From Nocardia africana NBRC 100379 (GTDB lineage Bacteria > Actinomycetota > Actinomycetes > Mycobacteriales > Mycobacteriaceae): a stretch of DNA of 64,000 nt. Made by a program: the position numbers and the translations under genes. The notes under the pieces were generated by a model, which was not told the DNA's origin, did no database searches, and saw only the letters and a program-made list of their open reading frames with translations. Positions 1-8,944 of this stretch are shown here, piece after piece; within the stretch, counting starts at the first letter, position 1; every line of letters starts with the position of its first letter. The stretch spans positions 144,026-208,025 of the forward strand of contig NZ_BDAV01000017.1 in NCBI RefSeq assembly GCF_001612635.1, read 5' to 3'.

Positions 1-1
1 C

Positions 2-1663
2 ATCGCAGCACTGCTCCCCCGCTGGTCGGATTGGCGTGCGGCCGTCCGCGCCCCGGGCCCGGATCTGCTGTCGGGGCTGATCGTCGCCCTGGTGGCGTTG
101 CCGCTGGCACTGGGTTTCGGCATCAGCTCCGGACTCGGCGCCGCGGCCGGACTGACCACCGCGGTCGTCGCGGGCATCGTGGCCGCGATATTCGGCGGCT
201 CCCGTTTCCAGGTGTCGGGACCTACCGGCGCGATGACCGTCGTGCTGGTTCCGATCGTCCACCAGCACGGCGGGGGCGGGGTGCTGGCCGTGGGCCTGAT
301 GGCCGGCATCGTGCTGGTGGCGCTCGCGGTCGCCGGGGCCGGGCGTGCGGTGCGGTACATGCCGGCCCCGGTGATCGAGGGCTTCACCGCCGGCATCGCC
401 GTGGTGATCGCCTTGCAGCAGTTCCCCAACGCTCTCGGCATCGCGCACGCGCACGGGGACAAGGTCTGGCAGTCGGCCTATGATGCTGTGCGACAATATA
501 TTTCGCAACCACATCTCGCGCCGGTCGTGATCGCCACAGCGGTGGCCGCGGTGATGCTCGCCGGCGGGCGGTTCCTGCCGAAGCTGCCCTTCGCGCTGCT
601 GGCCGTCGCCGGCGCGACCGTCGTGGTCGCGGTCTTCGACATTCACACCGCGGCCATCGGCGCCCTCCCGTCCGGTCTCAGTGCCCCCACCCTGGACTTT
701 CTCGACTGGGGCAGCCTCGGGTCGCTGGTGGCGCCGGCGCTGGCGGTCGCCGCACTGGGCGCACTCGAATCACTGCTGTCGGCGACCGCCGCGGACGCCA
801 TGGCCGTCGGCACTCGCCACGATCCCGACCGCGAACTGTTCGGACAGGGCCTGGCCAATATCGCCGCACCGCTGTTCGGCGGGGTGCCGGCGACCGGTGC
901 GATCGCGCGCACCGCGGTCAATGTCCGCTCCGGCGCCCGCACCCGGCTGGCCGCGCTGACCCACGCGGTGGTGCTGGCCGCGATCATCTACCTGGCCGCA
1001 CCACTGGTCGCCGATATCCCGGTCGCGGCGCTGGCCGGTGTGCTGCTGGCCACGACGGTCCGCATGGTGGAAACCGCGTCGCTGACCGCCATCGCGCGGG
1101 CCTCACGCGGCGACGCGCTCATCATGGCCGCGACATTCCTGGTCACGGTCGCCATGGACCTGGTGACCGCGGTCGGGGTCGGCGTCGCGATCGCCGTCGT
1201 CCTGGCCCTGCGGTCGGTGGCGAAAGAGGCGCGGTTGCATCAGGTTCCGCTCGACGAAACCGACCATCTCAGCGAGGAACACCGCCTGTTGCACGACCGC
1301 ATCGTCGCCTACCGCATCGACGGGCCGCTGTTCTTCGCCGCCGCGCACCGCTTCCTGCTGGAGCTGACCGAGGTCGCCGACGTTCACGTGGTGGTGCTGC
1401 GCATGTCGCATGTCACCGCACTCGACACCACGGGCGCACTGGTCCTGAGGGATGCCATCGCGAAACTGCAGCACCGCCACATCACGGTGCTGATGTCGGG
1501 CCTGCGCGACGAGCACCGGCGCCGGCTCGCGGCGCTCGGCGCCCTGCCCGCGGGCGGCGAGACGCAGATCTTCGAGCAGACGCCCGACGCCCTCGCGTAT
1601 GCGCGCCACGTAACCGCGAACGAAACCTACCGGCGCCGCGGCGATCTCGCCCGGCCTCGGTAG
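2..1663 (+). CDS. SulP-family anion transporter with C-terminal STAS domain (5' truncated by window)
   Basis: Integral membrane transporter of the SulP/SLC26 family (sulfate, bicarbonate or related anions); the exact substrate cannot be read from sequence. The frame stays open to the left edge. The residues before the first internal GTG (92), including DLLSGLIVALVALPLAL, already match the conserved SulP N-terminal helix, so the true start lies outside the window. About ten hydrophobic segments follow. The last ~120 residues form a cytoplasmic STAS domain, with the DTTGA stretch where STAS proteins carry their D-[ST]-G motif. A strong hairpin (1834-1878) follows the stop. The family is certain, the substrate is not. 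Confidence 0.9.
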   Translation: MAALLPRWSDWRAAVRAPGPDLLSGLIVALVALPLALGFGISSGLGAAAGLTTAVVAGIVAAIFGGSRFQVSGPTGAMTVVLVPIVHQHGGGGVLAVGLMAGIVLVALAVAGAGRAVRYMPAPVIEGFTAGIAVVIALQQFPNALGIAHAHGDKVWQSAYDAVRQYISQPHLAPVVIATAVAAVMLAGGRFLPKLPFALLAVAGATVVVAVFDIHTAAIGALPSGLSAPTLDFLDWGSLGSLVAPALAVAALGALESLLSATAADAMAVGTRHDPDRELFGQGLANIAAPLFGGVPATGAIARTAVNVRSGARTRLAALTHAVVLAAIIYLAAPLVADIPVAALAGVLLATTVRMVETASLTAIARASRGDALIMAATFLVTVAMDLVTAVGVGVAIAVVLALRSVAKEARLHQVPLDETDHLSEEHRLLHDRIVAYRIDGPLFFAAAHRFLLELTEVADVHVVVLRMSHVTALDTTGALVLRDAIAKLQHRHITVLMSGLRDEHRRRLAALGALPAGGETQIFEQTPDALAYARHVTANETYRRRGDLARPR

Positions 1664-1833
1664 CGCGCACAGCATCACCCGCTGTGAGTGGCGAGAGGCC
1701 GGGCAAACCGACCGACGGCGAGGACACGTCCTTCACAGGATCGATCCCGCAGATCCACGACACGCGGCCGAGGCAATGGGCGACCGGTGCGGCAGCGACG
1801 CCTTCGACGCGCCGATGCGGTGGCGGCCGACCG

Positions 1834-1878
1834 CGCGCCGGCCGGACCGAGTCCCCGAGACGCGGTCCGGCCGGCGCG
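1834..1878. terminator. Bidirectional hairpin terminator
   Basis: Perfect 15-bp inverted repeat (arms 1834-1848 and 1864-1878, CGCGCCGGCCGGACC and its complement) with a 15-nt loop. It lies between the convergent SulP gene and the minus-strand DUF7144 gene, so it could serve both. It has no T-tract, as is usual in high-GC actinomycetes. The rest of 1664-1833 shows no gene. Confidence 0.7.
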
Positions 1879-1883
1879 TGAGG

Positions 1884-2306
1884 TCAGACTCTGTGCGGAT
1901 CCCACGTGGCGATCGCCCAGATCACCACGATGTCGAGGGCGATGACGAGGACCGACCACCACGGATAGTGCGGCAGCCACAGGAAATTGGCGATGATCGA
2001 CAAACCCAGTAGCGCGATCGCCAACATCTGCCCCCAGGTGGACCGGGTGAACAACCCGGCGGCGGCCGCCACCATGAGGATGCCGAGGATCAGATGGATC
2101 CATCCCCATCCACTGATGTCGAACTTGTAGATGTAGTCCGGCCCGGAGACGTAGACGTCGTCCTTCACGATGGCCGAAATGCCCTGCAGGATGGACACGA
2201 CCCCGGTGACGGCCAACAGGGCCGCCGCGGCCAGCGAGGTGCCCGCCGCTACCGCATGGCGGGTGTCGGATCGCCCGTTGCGTGTTCCGTGTTCCGTAGC
2301 CGTCAC
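1884..2306 (-). CDS. DUF7144-type small membrane protein
   Basis: A 140-residue protein with four hydrophobic segments (about residues 19-41, 67-88, 93-112 and 115-135). The loop after TM1 contains KDDVYVSGPDYIYKFDISGW, and a GWIHLILG stretch begins TM2; this pattern is common in actinobacterial DUF7144 family proteins. Function is unknown; it would sit in the cytoplasmic membrane. The start is GTG at 2306, preceded by a GGGGTGAG ribosome-binding sequence. A hydrophilic, charged N-terminal tail of ~18 residues precedes TM1. No operon partner is evident; the next minus-strand gene upstream starts at 4016. Confidence 0.75.
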   Translation of the reverse strand: MTATEHGTRNGRSDTRHAVAAGTSLAAAALLAVTGVVSILQGISAIVKDDVYVSGPDYIYKFDISGWGWIHLILGILMVAAAAGLFTRSTWGQMLAIALLGLSIIANFLWLPHYPWWSVLVIALDIVVIWAIATWDPHRV

Positions 2307-2591
2307 GACGGCTCACCCCTTTTCGTGAACCTCGCCGGCGGATCCGCCGGCGCGTACCGACATGCGTCGGTTCTGGTGGGTTGTGACATGCGGCCCTGCG
2401 CTGCCTCCTGACCAGCCGCCGCGGCGGATGATGGTCCCGGTTCGCTCATCGACCTGGTACATCGCTCGATGGACGAATTCGGCGAGCCAACCGGGCATCT
2501 AACGATTCGTCGCGGAAAACGCCGCGGATAATCCCGAACCGGTGGACCGGTCGATCGACCCCGAAACGTAACCGAATTGCCGGTTCCGGCG

Positions 2592-4016
2592 TCACCCGGC
2601 AGTCGACGAGTGCTCCGGACCGGCAGTGGTTTCCGGCCCGGCAGTGGTTTCCGGCCCGGCAGTGGTCTCCGGCCCGGCAGTGGTCTCCGGTGCTGCGGGC
2701 CGGGCGAGAATTTCGATGACCAGCAGCAGCACGCCCGCGACCAGCACGATGCCGATCACGACCAGGCCGGTCGCGTAGGGCCACAACACCAAGACGAGCA
2801 CAGCGCCGGCCAGTACCGCGAGGCGCAGCGGTGTCCGATAGTGCGCGACGAACGTCTCGACCACGTTGGGCGGGCGCCGACGCCGGCCGCGGGCGGCGAC
2901 CATGAGCCGCCCGAAACCGGAACGCACCGACTGCGCCGAGTGGGACGAGCCGGCCAGATATCCCACCGCGGCCACGACCAGGCTCACGACCGCGACCGCG
3001 CGCAGCGATACCCGCAGCGGGTGGATCACGGTGTCGAACAGTGCGCTGGCGGCCGGTGGTGACAAGGCATCGGGCGGAACGGAATCGAGGTAGATGCTGC
3101 GAGCGATCACGACCCCGATGGCCAGCAGCACCATCGCGACCGCGCCGGCGACCCCGACCAGCGCGAGGGTCCGCAGCCGCCGCCCGCGGGGAGCCAGCCA
3201 CACCGCGCCCGCTGCGGTGGCCAATGCCACCCACGGCAGGATGTTCGCCGACCGATCGAGCGTGCGCATCCACGACTGGTACTTGGGCAGCTCGGTCGCG
3301 TGGAAGAGGACGAATTGCGCGTCTACGTCCGGGATCCGGTCGGCGAGGCTGACTCCGCGGGCATCCAGGCGCTCGCGCACCGTTGCCAGGATCGGCTTCA
3401 GCGAGATGCTCACGGTGCCGTCGTCGCTGACCTCGATCCCAGGCCGGGTCTCCCCCTTGACCACGTGGACCAGCGCGTCGTGCGCGCGGCGGTTGGCGGT
3501 ATTCCATGCCTCGACGAATTGATCGCTGGTCACCACCGCCGTCGCGGCCTGGTGGATGTAGTTCTCGGCCTGGTCGGCCACCAGCGCGGGCAGGCTGTTG
3601 AGCGCCGCGACCGCACGGGGACGATCCGACAATTGCCCGACATTCTGAGTGAGCGCGTTGACCGCGTCGGTCGTGTACGCCTTGATGTCGACGCGAGTGA
3701 CGATCGCATCGGTGATCTTGTCGGCCAATTCCTTCTGGATCGCCGGATCGGTCGCCAGCGGTGCGACGGTCGTGACGTAGCGGTCGGTGTCGAAGATCTG
3801 GCTGCGCACGAACCGCGTCGTCACCGATCCGATGATCAGTAGCCCGGTCAGGACCAGCAGCAGCACGACGCCGGTCCAGCGCCAGATGTGCCGGCGGGAG
3901 GGATGCGGTGGATGCGCCGCGACATAGGCGCGCAACCGCTCGAGTTCGGCGCGGTCGTCGGCGGACAGTGCCGCACTCGACTCCGATGGGCGGGCATCTC
4001 GATCATCGGCGGACAT
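2592..4016 (-). CDS. Actinobacterial integral membrane protein with C-terminal PETTAG repeats
   Basis: A 474-residue protein not assignable to a characterised family. A cytoplasmic N-terminus of ~45 residues is followed by one TM helix (about 46-66), a ~190-residue probably extracytoplasmic domain rich in DTDRYVTTVAPLA-type sequence, then about five TM helices between residues 255 and 440. The last ~35 residues repeat PETTAG about four times and are probably a disordered tail. Similar proteins occur widely in Nocardia, Mycobacterium and Streptomyces as conserved membrane proteins. The start ATG at 4016 fits the hydrophilic N-terminus. It may be a cell-envelope protein, but that is only inferred from topology. 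Confidence 0.7.
   Translation of the reverse strand: MSADDRDARPSESSAALSADDRAELERLRAYVAAHPPHPSRRHIWRWTGVVLLLVLTGLLIIGSVTTRFVRSQIFDTDRYVTTVAPLATDPAIQKELADKITDAIVTRVDIKAYTTDAVNALTQNVGQLSDRPRAVAALNSLPALVADQAENYIHQAATAVVTSDQFVEAWNTANRRAHDALVHVVKGETRPGIEVSDDGTVSISLKPILATVRERLDARGVSLADRIPDVDAQFVLFHATELPKYQSWMRTLDRSANILPWVALATAAGAVWLAPRGRRLRTLALVGVAGAVAMVLLAIGVVIARSIYLDSVPPDALSPPAASALFDTVIHPLRVSLRAVAVVSLVVAAVGYLAGSSHSAQSVRSGFGRLMVAARGRRRRPPNVVETFVAHYRTPLRLAVLAGAVLVLVLWPYATGLVVIGIVLVAGVLLLVIEILARPAAPETTAGPETTAGPETTAGPETTAGPEHSSTAG
2622..2690 (-). repeat. 18-bp tandem repeat, four units, in coding sequence
   Basis: Four head-to-tail copies of an 18-bp unit (plus-strand form GGCAGTGGTTTCCGGCCC, with C/T changes in the later units) encode the PETTAG repeats at the C-terminus of the membrane protein at 2592-4016. 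The near-identity at DNA level suggests recent slippage expansion; copy number may vary between strains. Confidence 0.8.
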
Positions 4017-4152
4017 GACGGCTCACACCCTTCCGGGCCGATCGACACGGCCCAGAACTGATTCGGCGCCACCGCCTTCGACGGAACACCGCATCCGCCG
4101 CCGTCCCCGGATCGATCCCACACCGTGACCGGTTGTTGCCCGCCGCGGCACC

Positions 4153-4174
4153 GGGCGGGTCGAATACCCCGCCC
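4153..4174 (-). terminator. Hairpin after the ArsR gene
   Basis: Inverted repeat GGGCGGG (4153-4159) and CCCGCCC (4168-4174), immediately downstream of the ArsR stop at 4185. The stem is short and there is no T-tract, so this is a modest call. Confidence 0.4.
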
Positions 4175-4184
4175 GAATCGCGCT

Positions 4185-4568
4185 CTATTCGTGGGGCAGT
4201 TCGCCGGTGACGATGTGGTCGGCGAGGTTGAGTCCTTCGCGGACGAGGCGGGCGAGGTGGCCGTCGCGGATGCGGTAGATGATGCGACGGCCTTCGCGGC
4301 GGGTCTCGACCATGCCGGTGAAGCGGAGTTTGGCCAGGTGCTGGCTGACCGCGGTGCGCGAGCCGCCGCAGGCCTCGGTGAGGGCGGTGACATCGGCCTC
4401 GCCGTCGGCGAGGACCCAGAGGATGTGCAGCCGGGTCGGGTCGGCGAGCATCCGGAACACCGAGGTGGCGGCCTCGAGGCGGGCCGGGTCGGGTTCGACG
4501 ATGTGCACCAGGCTGGGCGGCAGGGCGTCGACTGCGGGGGTTTCCTCACCGGTCATGGGCTGGTTCAC
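4185..4568 (-). CDS. ArsR/SmtB-family transcriptional regulator
   Basis: A 127-residue winged-helix repressor of the ArsR/SmtB type. Residues ~35-105 contain the helix-turn-helix, with RLHILWVLADGEADVTALTEA leading to SRTAVSQHLAKLRFTGMVE and the wing RREGRRIIYRI. The GTG at 4568 is chosen as start: it overlaps the upstream MFS stop as GTGA and has AGGA five bases upstream, whereas the ATG at 4556 has no Shine-Dalgarno. Neither a CxC nor an ELCVCDL metal site is visible, so the inducer may not be a thiophilic metal. It probably represses its own operon through the perfect inverted repeat at 5857-5890. Confidence 0.9.
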   Translation of the reverse strand: MNQPMTGEETPAVDALPPSLVHIVEPDPARLEAATSVFRMLADPTRLHILWVLADGEADVTALTEACGGSRTAVSQHLAKLRFTGMVETRREGRRIIYRIRDGHLARLVREGLNLADHIVTGELPHE

Positions 4569-5839
4569 CGACTTCCTGCTGTGGCCATCTGCGCACCCGA
4601 CGATACGTGGACCGGCCACATTCGCGCGGCAACCACGGCGGCCACGGCCGCCACGACCATCAACGTCAGCGCCGCGCCCGCCTGTCCGGTGGCGGCGCCC
4701 AGCCAGCCGGCGATCGGATAGGTCAGCAGGAAACAGGCGTGCGAGAGCGAGAACTGCGCGGTGAATACGGCCGTGCGGGTGCTGCCGTCGGATTGGGCCC
4801 GCAGCAGTCGCGCCGAGGGGGTGGTGATCAGCGACGTGCCCGCCCCCATGATCGACCACGCCACCCCCAGCAGCATCCAGCCCGCGCGTGGTCCGGGCTC
4901 GAGCGCGGCGAGCGCCGCGGCGCCGGCGAGACCGGCAGGCAGGATCGCGCAGCCGATCAGCATGAGGCGGCGATCGGGAATGCCGGTGAGCAGCCGCGGG
5001 ATCGCCAGCGCGACGATCATCGAGCCGCCGCCGAAGCAGCCCAGCGCCACCGCGACCGCGGGTGCGGGCCCGTGCAGCAGGTCGCGCACGTAGACCACGG
5101 TATTGACGACGACCAGCGACGTCGCCGCGGCGACAGCGACATTCATGGCCAGCAACCCGCGCAACACCGGACTGGCCGCCATGAGGCGTGCGCCCCACGT
5201 GATCCGGGCCGGAAGCGAGCCGGCCCGCTCGGCGGGCACCGATCGAGGCAGCGTGGTCCGCACGACCATGATCGCCGAGGTCGCGAAACCCGCCGCGGTG
5301 CCGACGAACAGCAGGTGGTAGCCGACCACGGTCAGCAATACCGCCGCCAGCACGGGACTGAGCAGCGATTCCAGGTCGTAGGCCAGCCGGGAGAGCGACA
5401 GCCCGCGGGTGTAGTCCTCCTCGTCGGGCAGGATCGACGGGATGACCGCCTGGAATGCCGGGGTGAACGTCGCCGAGGCCGCCTGCAGCACGAAGATCAG
5501 GACATAGATCTGCCAGACGTGCGTGACCAGCGGCAACAGCAAGGCGATGACCAGCCGGACCATATCGGCCGATACCAGCAGCACCCGCCGCGGCACCCGA
5601 TCGGTCAGCGCCGAGACCACCGGCGCCACGAAAACATAGGCGACCATCTTGATCGCCAGCGCCGTGCCCAGCACCGCACCGGCATCGGATCCGGCCAGAT
5701 CGTAGGCCGCCAAGCCCAGCGCGACCGTCAGCAGACCGGTTCCGACCAGGGCTACCACCTGCGCGGTGAACAAGCGCCGGAAACGGTCGTGCCGCAACAC
5801 CTCCAGCACGTCGGGGCCTCCAGGATCCGCGGGACGCAT
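4565..5839 (-). CDS. MFS efflux transporter coupled to ArsR
   Basis: A 424-residue, 12-helix major facilitator. The N-terminal half carries the loop 2-3 motif ALTDRVPRRVLL (an A-like motif with a D-R-x-x-R-R core), typical of drug or metal exporters. It is the first gene of a two-gene operon; its TGA overlaps the ArsR GTG. The substrate is unknown: association with ArsR often means metal or metalloid efflux, but the helices lack obvious His/Cys clusters. The ATG at 5839 lies 18 bp from the operator-like inverted repeat and has only a weak ribosome site. Confidence 0.85.
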   Translation of the reverse strand: MRPADPGGPDVLEVLRHDRFRRLFTAQVVALVGTGLLTVALGLAAYDLAGSDAGAVLGTALAIKMVAYVFVAPVVSALTDRVPRRVLLVSADMVRLVIALLLPLVTHVWQIYVLIFVLQAASATFTPAFQAVIPSILPDEEDYTRGLSLSRLAYDLESLLSPVLAAVLLTVVGYHLLFVGTAAGFATSAIMVVRTTLPRSVPAERAGSLPARITWGARLMAASPVLRGLLAMNVAVAAATSLVVVNTVVYVRDLLHGPAPAVAVALGCFGGGSMIVALAIPRLLTGIPDRRLMLIGCAILPAGLAGAAALAALEPGPRAGWMLLGVAWSIMGAGTSLITTPSARLLRAQSDGSTRTAVFTAQFSLSHACFLLTYPIAGWLGAATGQAGAALTLMVVAAVAAVVAARMWPVHVSSGAQMATAGSR

Positions 5840-5856
5840 CGAACACCGCCAGTTTA

Positions 5857-5890
5857 AGACAATAAGTGCGCAATTGCGAACTTATTGTCT
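5857..5890. promoter_or_regulatory. Likely ArsR operator in the divergent MFS-ArsR / DUF2254 promoter
   Basis: Perfect 11-bp arms, AGACAATAAGT (5857-5867) and ACTTATTGTCT (5880-5890), separated by 12 bp that themselves contain the palindrome GCAATTGC. The element is AT-rich in a GC-rich setting and lies between two divergent genes, immediately upstream of the MFS-ArsR operon. It matches the 12-2-12 style dyads of ArsR/SmtB operators only loosely, because the spacer is longer. Binding is inferred. Confidence 0.6.
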
Positions 5891-5996
5891 CTTCAACGGC
5901 TGCCCTCACTCGGCGCCACGATTCGATCTCCGTCGAGGTAGGTTCGGGTCGACAGGCCGGAGATTCGCCGTCGGCGAGAGCGCAAGGAGGTCCAGC

Positions 5997-7364
5997 GTGC
6001 AGGGGATCTCGCTCGAGGCGGATCGGTGGCGGGAACGGCTGCGCACCAATCTGTGGTTCGTCCCGACGCTGGAAGTCCTGGCCGCGGTGGCGCTGTTCGC
6101 GCTCACCTTCACTCTCGACCGCGCTGCCTATCACAACGGTGCGAGCCTGCCCACCTGGGTGCTGGGCGGCACACCGGATGCGGCACGCCAGGTTCTCACC
6201 GCCATCGCGGCCGCGATCATCACCGTGGTCGGTGTCGTCTTCTCGATCACGATCCTCGCGCTGACGCTGGCCTCCACCCAGTTCGGGCCGCGCATGCTGC
6301 GCAATTTCATCCGCGACCGCGGCACCCAGCTGACACTCGGCACCTTCGTCGCGACCTTCGTCTACGCGGTCGCGGCGCTGGTATCGGTCGGCGAGGATTT
6401 CGTCCCGCACATCAGCGCGACGGTGTCGATCGGCTCGCTGGTGGTGGATCTGGCGGTGCTCATCTACTTCATCAATCACATCGGCGGGCAGATCCAACTG
6501 CCGAACGTGGTCGCCGATATCGCGCGCGAGGTGCGCACGGCGGTCGACGCCAACGCCGACACCACCGCGGGCGGGGCGAAACACGGTCCGTCGGCGCGTG
6601 AACTTCGCGATCTGCTGGCCCGATCCGGTGGTGAGGTGCGCACGACCAACAGCGGATATCTCCAGTACATCCGCTACGAGCGGCTGGTCCGGCTGGCCGC
6701 CGAAGCGGATGCGGTCATCCATTTGCCCTATCGCCCAGGGCATTTCGTGACCGAGGGGCAGGTGATCGCGCGGGTGTGGCCGGCGCAGGCCGCGAAGGGG
6801 ATCGAGCGGAAGTTCTCCCGCGGCCACGTCACCGGCTCGATGCGCAGCCTGGTGCAGGACGTCTCCTTCGGCGTCGATCAGATCGTCGAGGTCGCGCTGC
6901 GCGCACTCGCCTCCGCGACCAACGACACGTTCACGGTGCTGACCTGTATCGATTGGCTCGGCGACTGCCTGTCGCGGATCGCGGTCACCTGGGAGCCGAA
7001 TCCGGTGCGCCGCGACAAGGACGGTCATATCCGGGTGCTCGCCGCACAGGTCAGCTACGAGCGGCTGGTACAGCGCGCATTCGAGAAGATCCGCCAGGCC
7101 GGTGCCGGGCAACCGGCGGTGATGATCCGCCAACTCGACGCGCTGGCTCAGATCGCCGACCGCGTCACCGACCCCGATCGGCTCCGGGTGATCCTCGAAC
7201 AGGCGACGATGATCGAGCACGCCGTCCCGCTCATCCCCGAGGAACCCGACCGCGCCGACGTCCTGCGCCGCTGCCATGCCCTGCACGCGCAGATCGCGGC
7301 CGAGCGCGCGGCGCTCACCACGCGACCACGGACGACCGTGCCCGCACCGAATCCGCAGCCGTGA
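5997..7364 (+). CDS. DUF2254 membrane protein
   Basis: A 455-residue DUF2254-family protein. It has four hydrophobic segments in the first ~160 residues (the second region contains VGVVFSITILALTLASTQFGPRMLRNF, the family hallmark), then a large soluble domain (about 175-440) with VTEGQVIARVWP and the conserved SFGVDQIVEVALRALASATNDTFT segment. The GTG at 5997 is chosen because AAGGAGG lies six bases upstream. Function is unknown; the family is predicted to sit in the cytoplasmic membrane with its large domain in the cytosol. It is transcribed divergently from the MFS-ArsR pair and shares its intergenic operator region. Confidence 0.85.
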   Translation: MQGISLEADRWRERLRTNLWFVPTLEVLAAVALFALTFTLDRAAYHNGASLPTWVLGGTPDAARQVLTAIAAAIITVVGVVFSITILALTLASTQFGPRMLRNFIRDRGTQLTLGTFVATFVYAVAALVSVGEDFVPHISATVSIGSLVVDLAVLIYFINHIGGQIQLPNVVADIAREVRTAVDANADTTAGGAKHGPSARELRDLLARSGGEVRTTNSGYLQYIRYERLVRLAAEADAVIHLPYRPGHFVTEGQVIARVWPAQAAKGIERKFSRGHVTGSMRSLVQDVSFGVDQIVEVALRALASATNDTFTVLTCIDWLGDCLSRIAVTWEPNPVRRDKDGHIRVLAAQVSYERLVQRAFEKIRQAGAGQPAVMIRQLDALAQIADRVTDPDRLRVILEQATMIEHAVPLIPEEPDRADVLRRCHALHAQIAAERAALTTRPRTTVPAPNPQP

Positions 7365-7379
7365 CCGCGCCGGCGGTGC

Positions 7380-8180
7380 TCAGATCGGCGCGCTCGGCTC
7401 GGGATCCGAGACGTCGAAGCGCACGCCGGTCTGTAGCAGGTCGGTCGCGGAGAGCCCGAAGGTGTGCCGGAAGGTGTCGCTGAAATGCGACGGTGAGGCG
7501 AAGCCGGCGTCGACCGCGCTACGGGTCAGGTCGTAACCAGACGCCAGACCACGCACAACCCGCAGCAGGCGTGCCCACTGCTGATAGCGGCGGAATGTGG
7601 TGCCGGTATCCCGGGCGAACAGCCGCAGGAAATGCGAGGGCGACATGCCGAGCCGGGCAGCGACCTCCGGAGCCCGGTACACCCGATCGGGAGCGTTGCG
7701 GATGGTCTCGGCCAGCCGGGTGATCCGCGGATCGGCGGCCGGCAGCCCCGCGACCGTGGTCCGGAGCCCGGTGTACTGGGCGATCACATCGGGTGCGGCA
7801 CCGTCGCGGCAGGCCGCAGCGATATCGGCCTCGGACCGATGACCGAAACCGAAGGGGCCGAAGGACTCTCGCACCGTGTCCGGCGAACCCGGAGCCGGCC
7901 GGCGAGCCGGATCGGCGAACAACAGCAATACCCGGCCCTCGGGAACCAGTACTCGATGGGGAAGGCGCGCGGGGGCGTACACACTACCCGGACGCATCGC
8001 ACCGAGTCCCGGAGATTCGAAGATCAACGGCCCGTCCACACCCACATTGAGCACGTCGACCGCCGCCGCATGCGGCGTCACCCGGATGTTGGGACCGAGG
8101 TACCCGGCGTGATCCGGCCTGATCCACACCAGCGGCGGCGGTTGGTCACCGCACGTTTTCGGAAGTCCGGCGGCGCGCAC
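7380..8180 (-). CDS. AraC-family transcriptional regulator
   Basis: About 266 residues. An N-terminal cupin-like sensor (about residues 20-100, including ESPGLGAMRPGSVYAPARLPHRV) is followed by a C-terminal double helix-turn-helix AraC domain (residues ~165-260): APEVAARLGMSPSHFLRLF as the first HTH and DLTRSAVDAGFASPSHFSDT as the second. The start is uncertain; GTG 8180 is proposed, with GTG 8129 as a shorter alternative. It is divergent from the monooxygenase-like gene at 8241, so it may control that gene; the ~60-bp gap would hold both promoters. Its ligand is unknown. Confidence 0.85.
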   Translation of the reverse strand: MRAAGLPKTCGDQPPPLVWIRPDHAGYLGPNIRVTPHAAAVDVLNVGVDGPLIFESPGLGAMRPGSVYAPARLPHRVLVPEGRVLLLFADPARRPAPGSPDTVRESFGPFGFGHRSEADIAAACRDGAAPDVIAQYTGLRTTVAGLPAADPRITRLAETIRNAPDRVYRAPEVAARLGMSPSHFLRLFARDTGTTFRRYQQWARLLRVVRGLASGYDLTRSAVDAGFASPSHFSDTFRHTFGLSATDLLQTGVRFDVSDPEPSAPI

Positions 8181-8240
8181 ACCTGCGACGCTAGCGCCAC
8201 GACGGCTACGCGTCGACCCCTTCGAGAAAGAGTGATCACC

Positions 8241-8813
8241 ATGTCCCCACTCGGCATTTCCGCCACCGCGGATGCTTTCCGCCTGTCGGCGGCGACCACG
8301 CTGCGGGCACATGCGCAGTCGGGCTTCGGTGCCTCGGATTTCCGCCTGTACCGCCCCTGGTATCACACCGCCACCACCGCCTGGCCCGAACGGATACTGT
8401 TGAGTGTCAACGAATTCCGCCCGCACCGGCTGTCGGACCTGGTCCCTGTCGCCACGATCTCGGCGCGGCTGGAGAAGCAGGTGCTGCGGACCGACGGCGC
8501 GCTCGGGATCGTCACCAGCTATCAGCCGTGGGGACGGATCACCTATTCGCTGTCGCTGTGGGCCGATGCCGACGCGCTGGAGGAGTTCACGGGCAGCCCG
8601 GACCATGTCGTGGTGATGAACACCTACCGCTCCCGCGGCTATCTGCGCCACATCCACTGGTGGGGCCGGCATCGATCGATCGGCGAGTCGATGGCCGAGG
8701 CGCGCCGTCGCCTGGACGCGGGCGAGGGACGGCGCGTGGGTGAACCCCGCGACCGGTGGGCCCGCCGCGACCAGCAGCGGATGGCCGGCGCGGCATCGGA
8801 TCCCGCGCGGTGA
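8241..8813 (+). CDS. Monooxygenase-like protein (ABM/CrtA-type fold), tentative
   Basis: A 190-residue soluble protein. The middle (about 60-140) contains TDGALGIVTSYQPWGRITYSL, then WADADALEEFTGSPDHV and YRSRGYLRHIHWWG. This resembles the dimeric alpha/beta-barrel of antibiotic-biosynthesis or spheroidene-type monooxygenases, in which a short strand-helix unit is followed by an exposed HxxxxxxY region. Assignment rests on this pattern only. The start ATG at 8241 has GAGAAAG about ten bases upstream. It is divergent from the AraC regulator, a typical regulator-target layout. The C-terminal ~40 residues are charged and probably disordered. Confidence 0.45.
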   Translation: MSPLGISATADAFRLSAATTLRAHAQSGFGASDFRLYRPWYHTATTAWPERILLSVNEFRPHRLSDLVPVATISARLEKQVLRTDGALGIVTSYQPWGRITYSLSLWADADALEEFTGSPDHVVVMNTYRSRGYLRHIHWWGRHRSIGESMAEARRRLDAGEGRRVGEPRDRWARRDQQRMAGAASDPAR

Positions 8814-8944
8814 AAGTCCTCGTGCTCGGCGAGTGGGCGGTTCGACAATCCTCAGGCCCCCGATGTCGATTTCGGCGACGGCCGTTCGTATAGGGGGTGA
8901 GGGGCGCGATCGTGCGCGTTCCCGGAATCGAGAGGAGCAGGCCG

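Noticed and set aside
2313..2498. 61-codon minus-strand ORF before the DUF7144 gene
   Set aside because: The sequence is Arg/Gly-rich without family resemblance and the start lacks a clear ribosome site; too weak to annotate.
4185..7286. A 1033-codon minus-strand open frame spanning ArsR, MFS and DUF2254
   Set aside because: It is a high-GC open frame; only its end (4185-4568) is a real gene. The rest is antisense to DUF2254 or out of frame with the MFS, and has no protein character.
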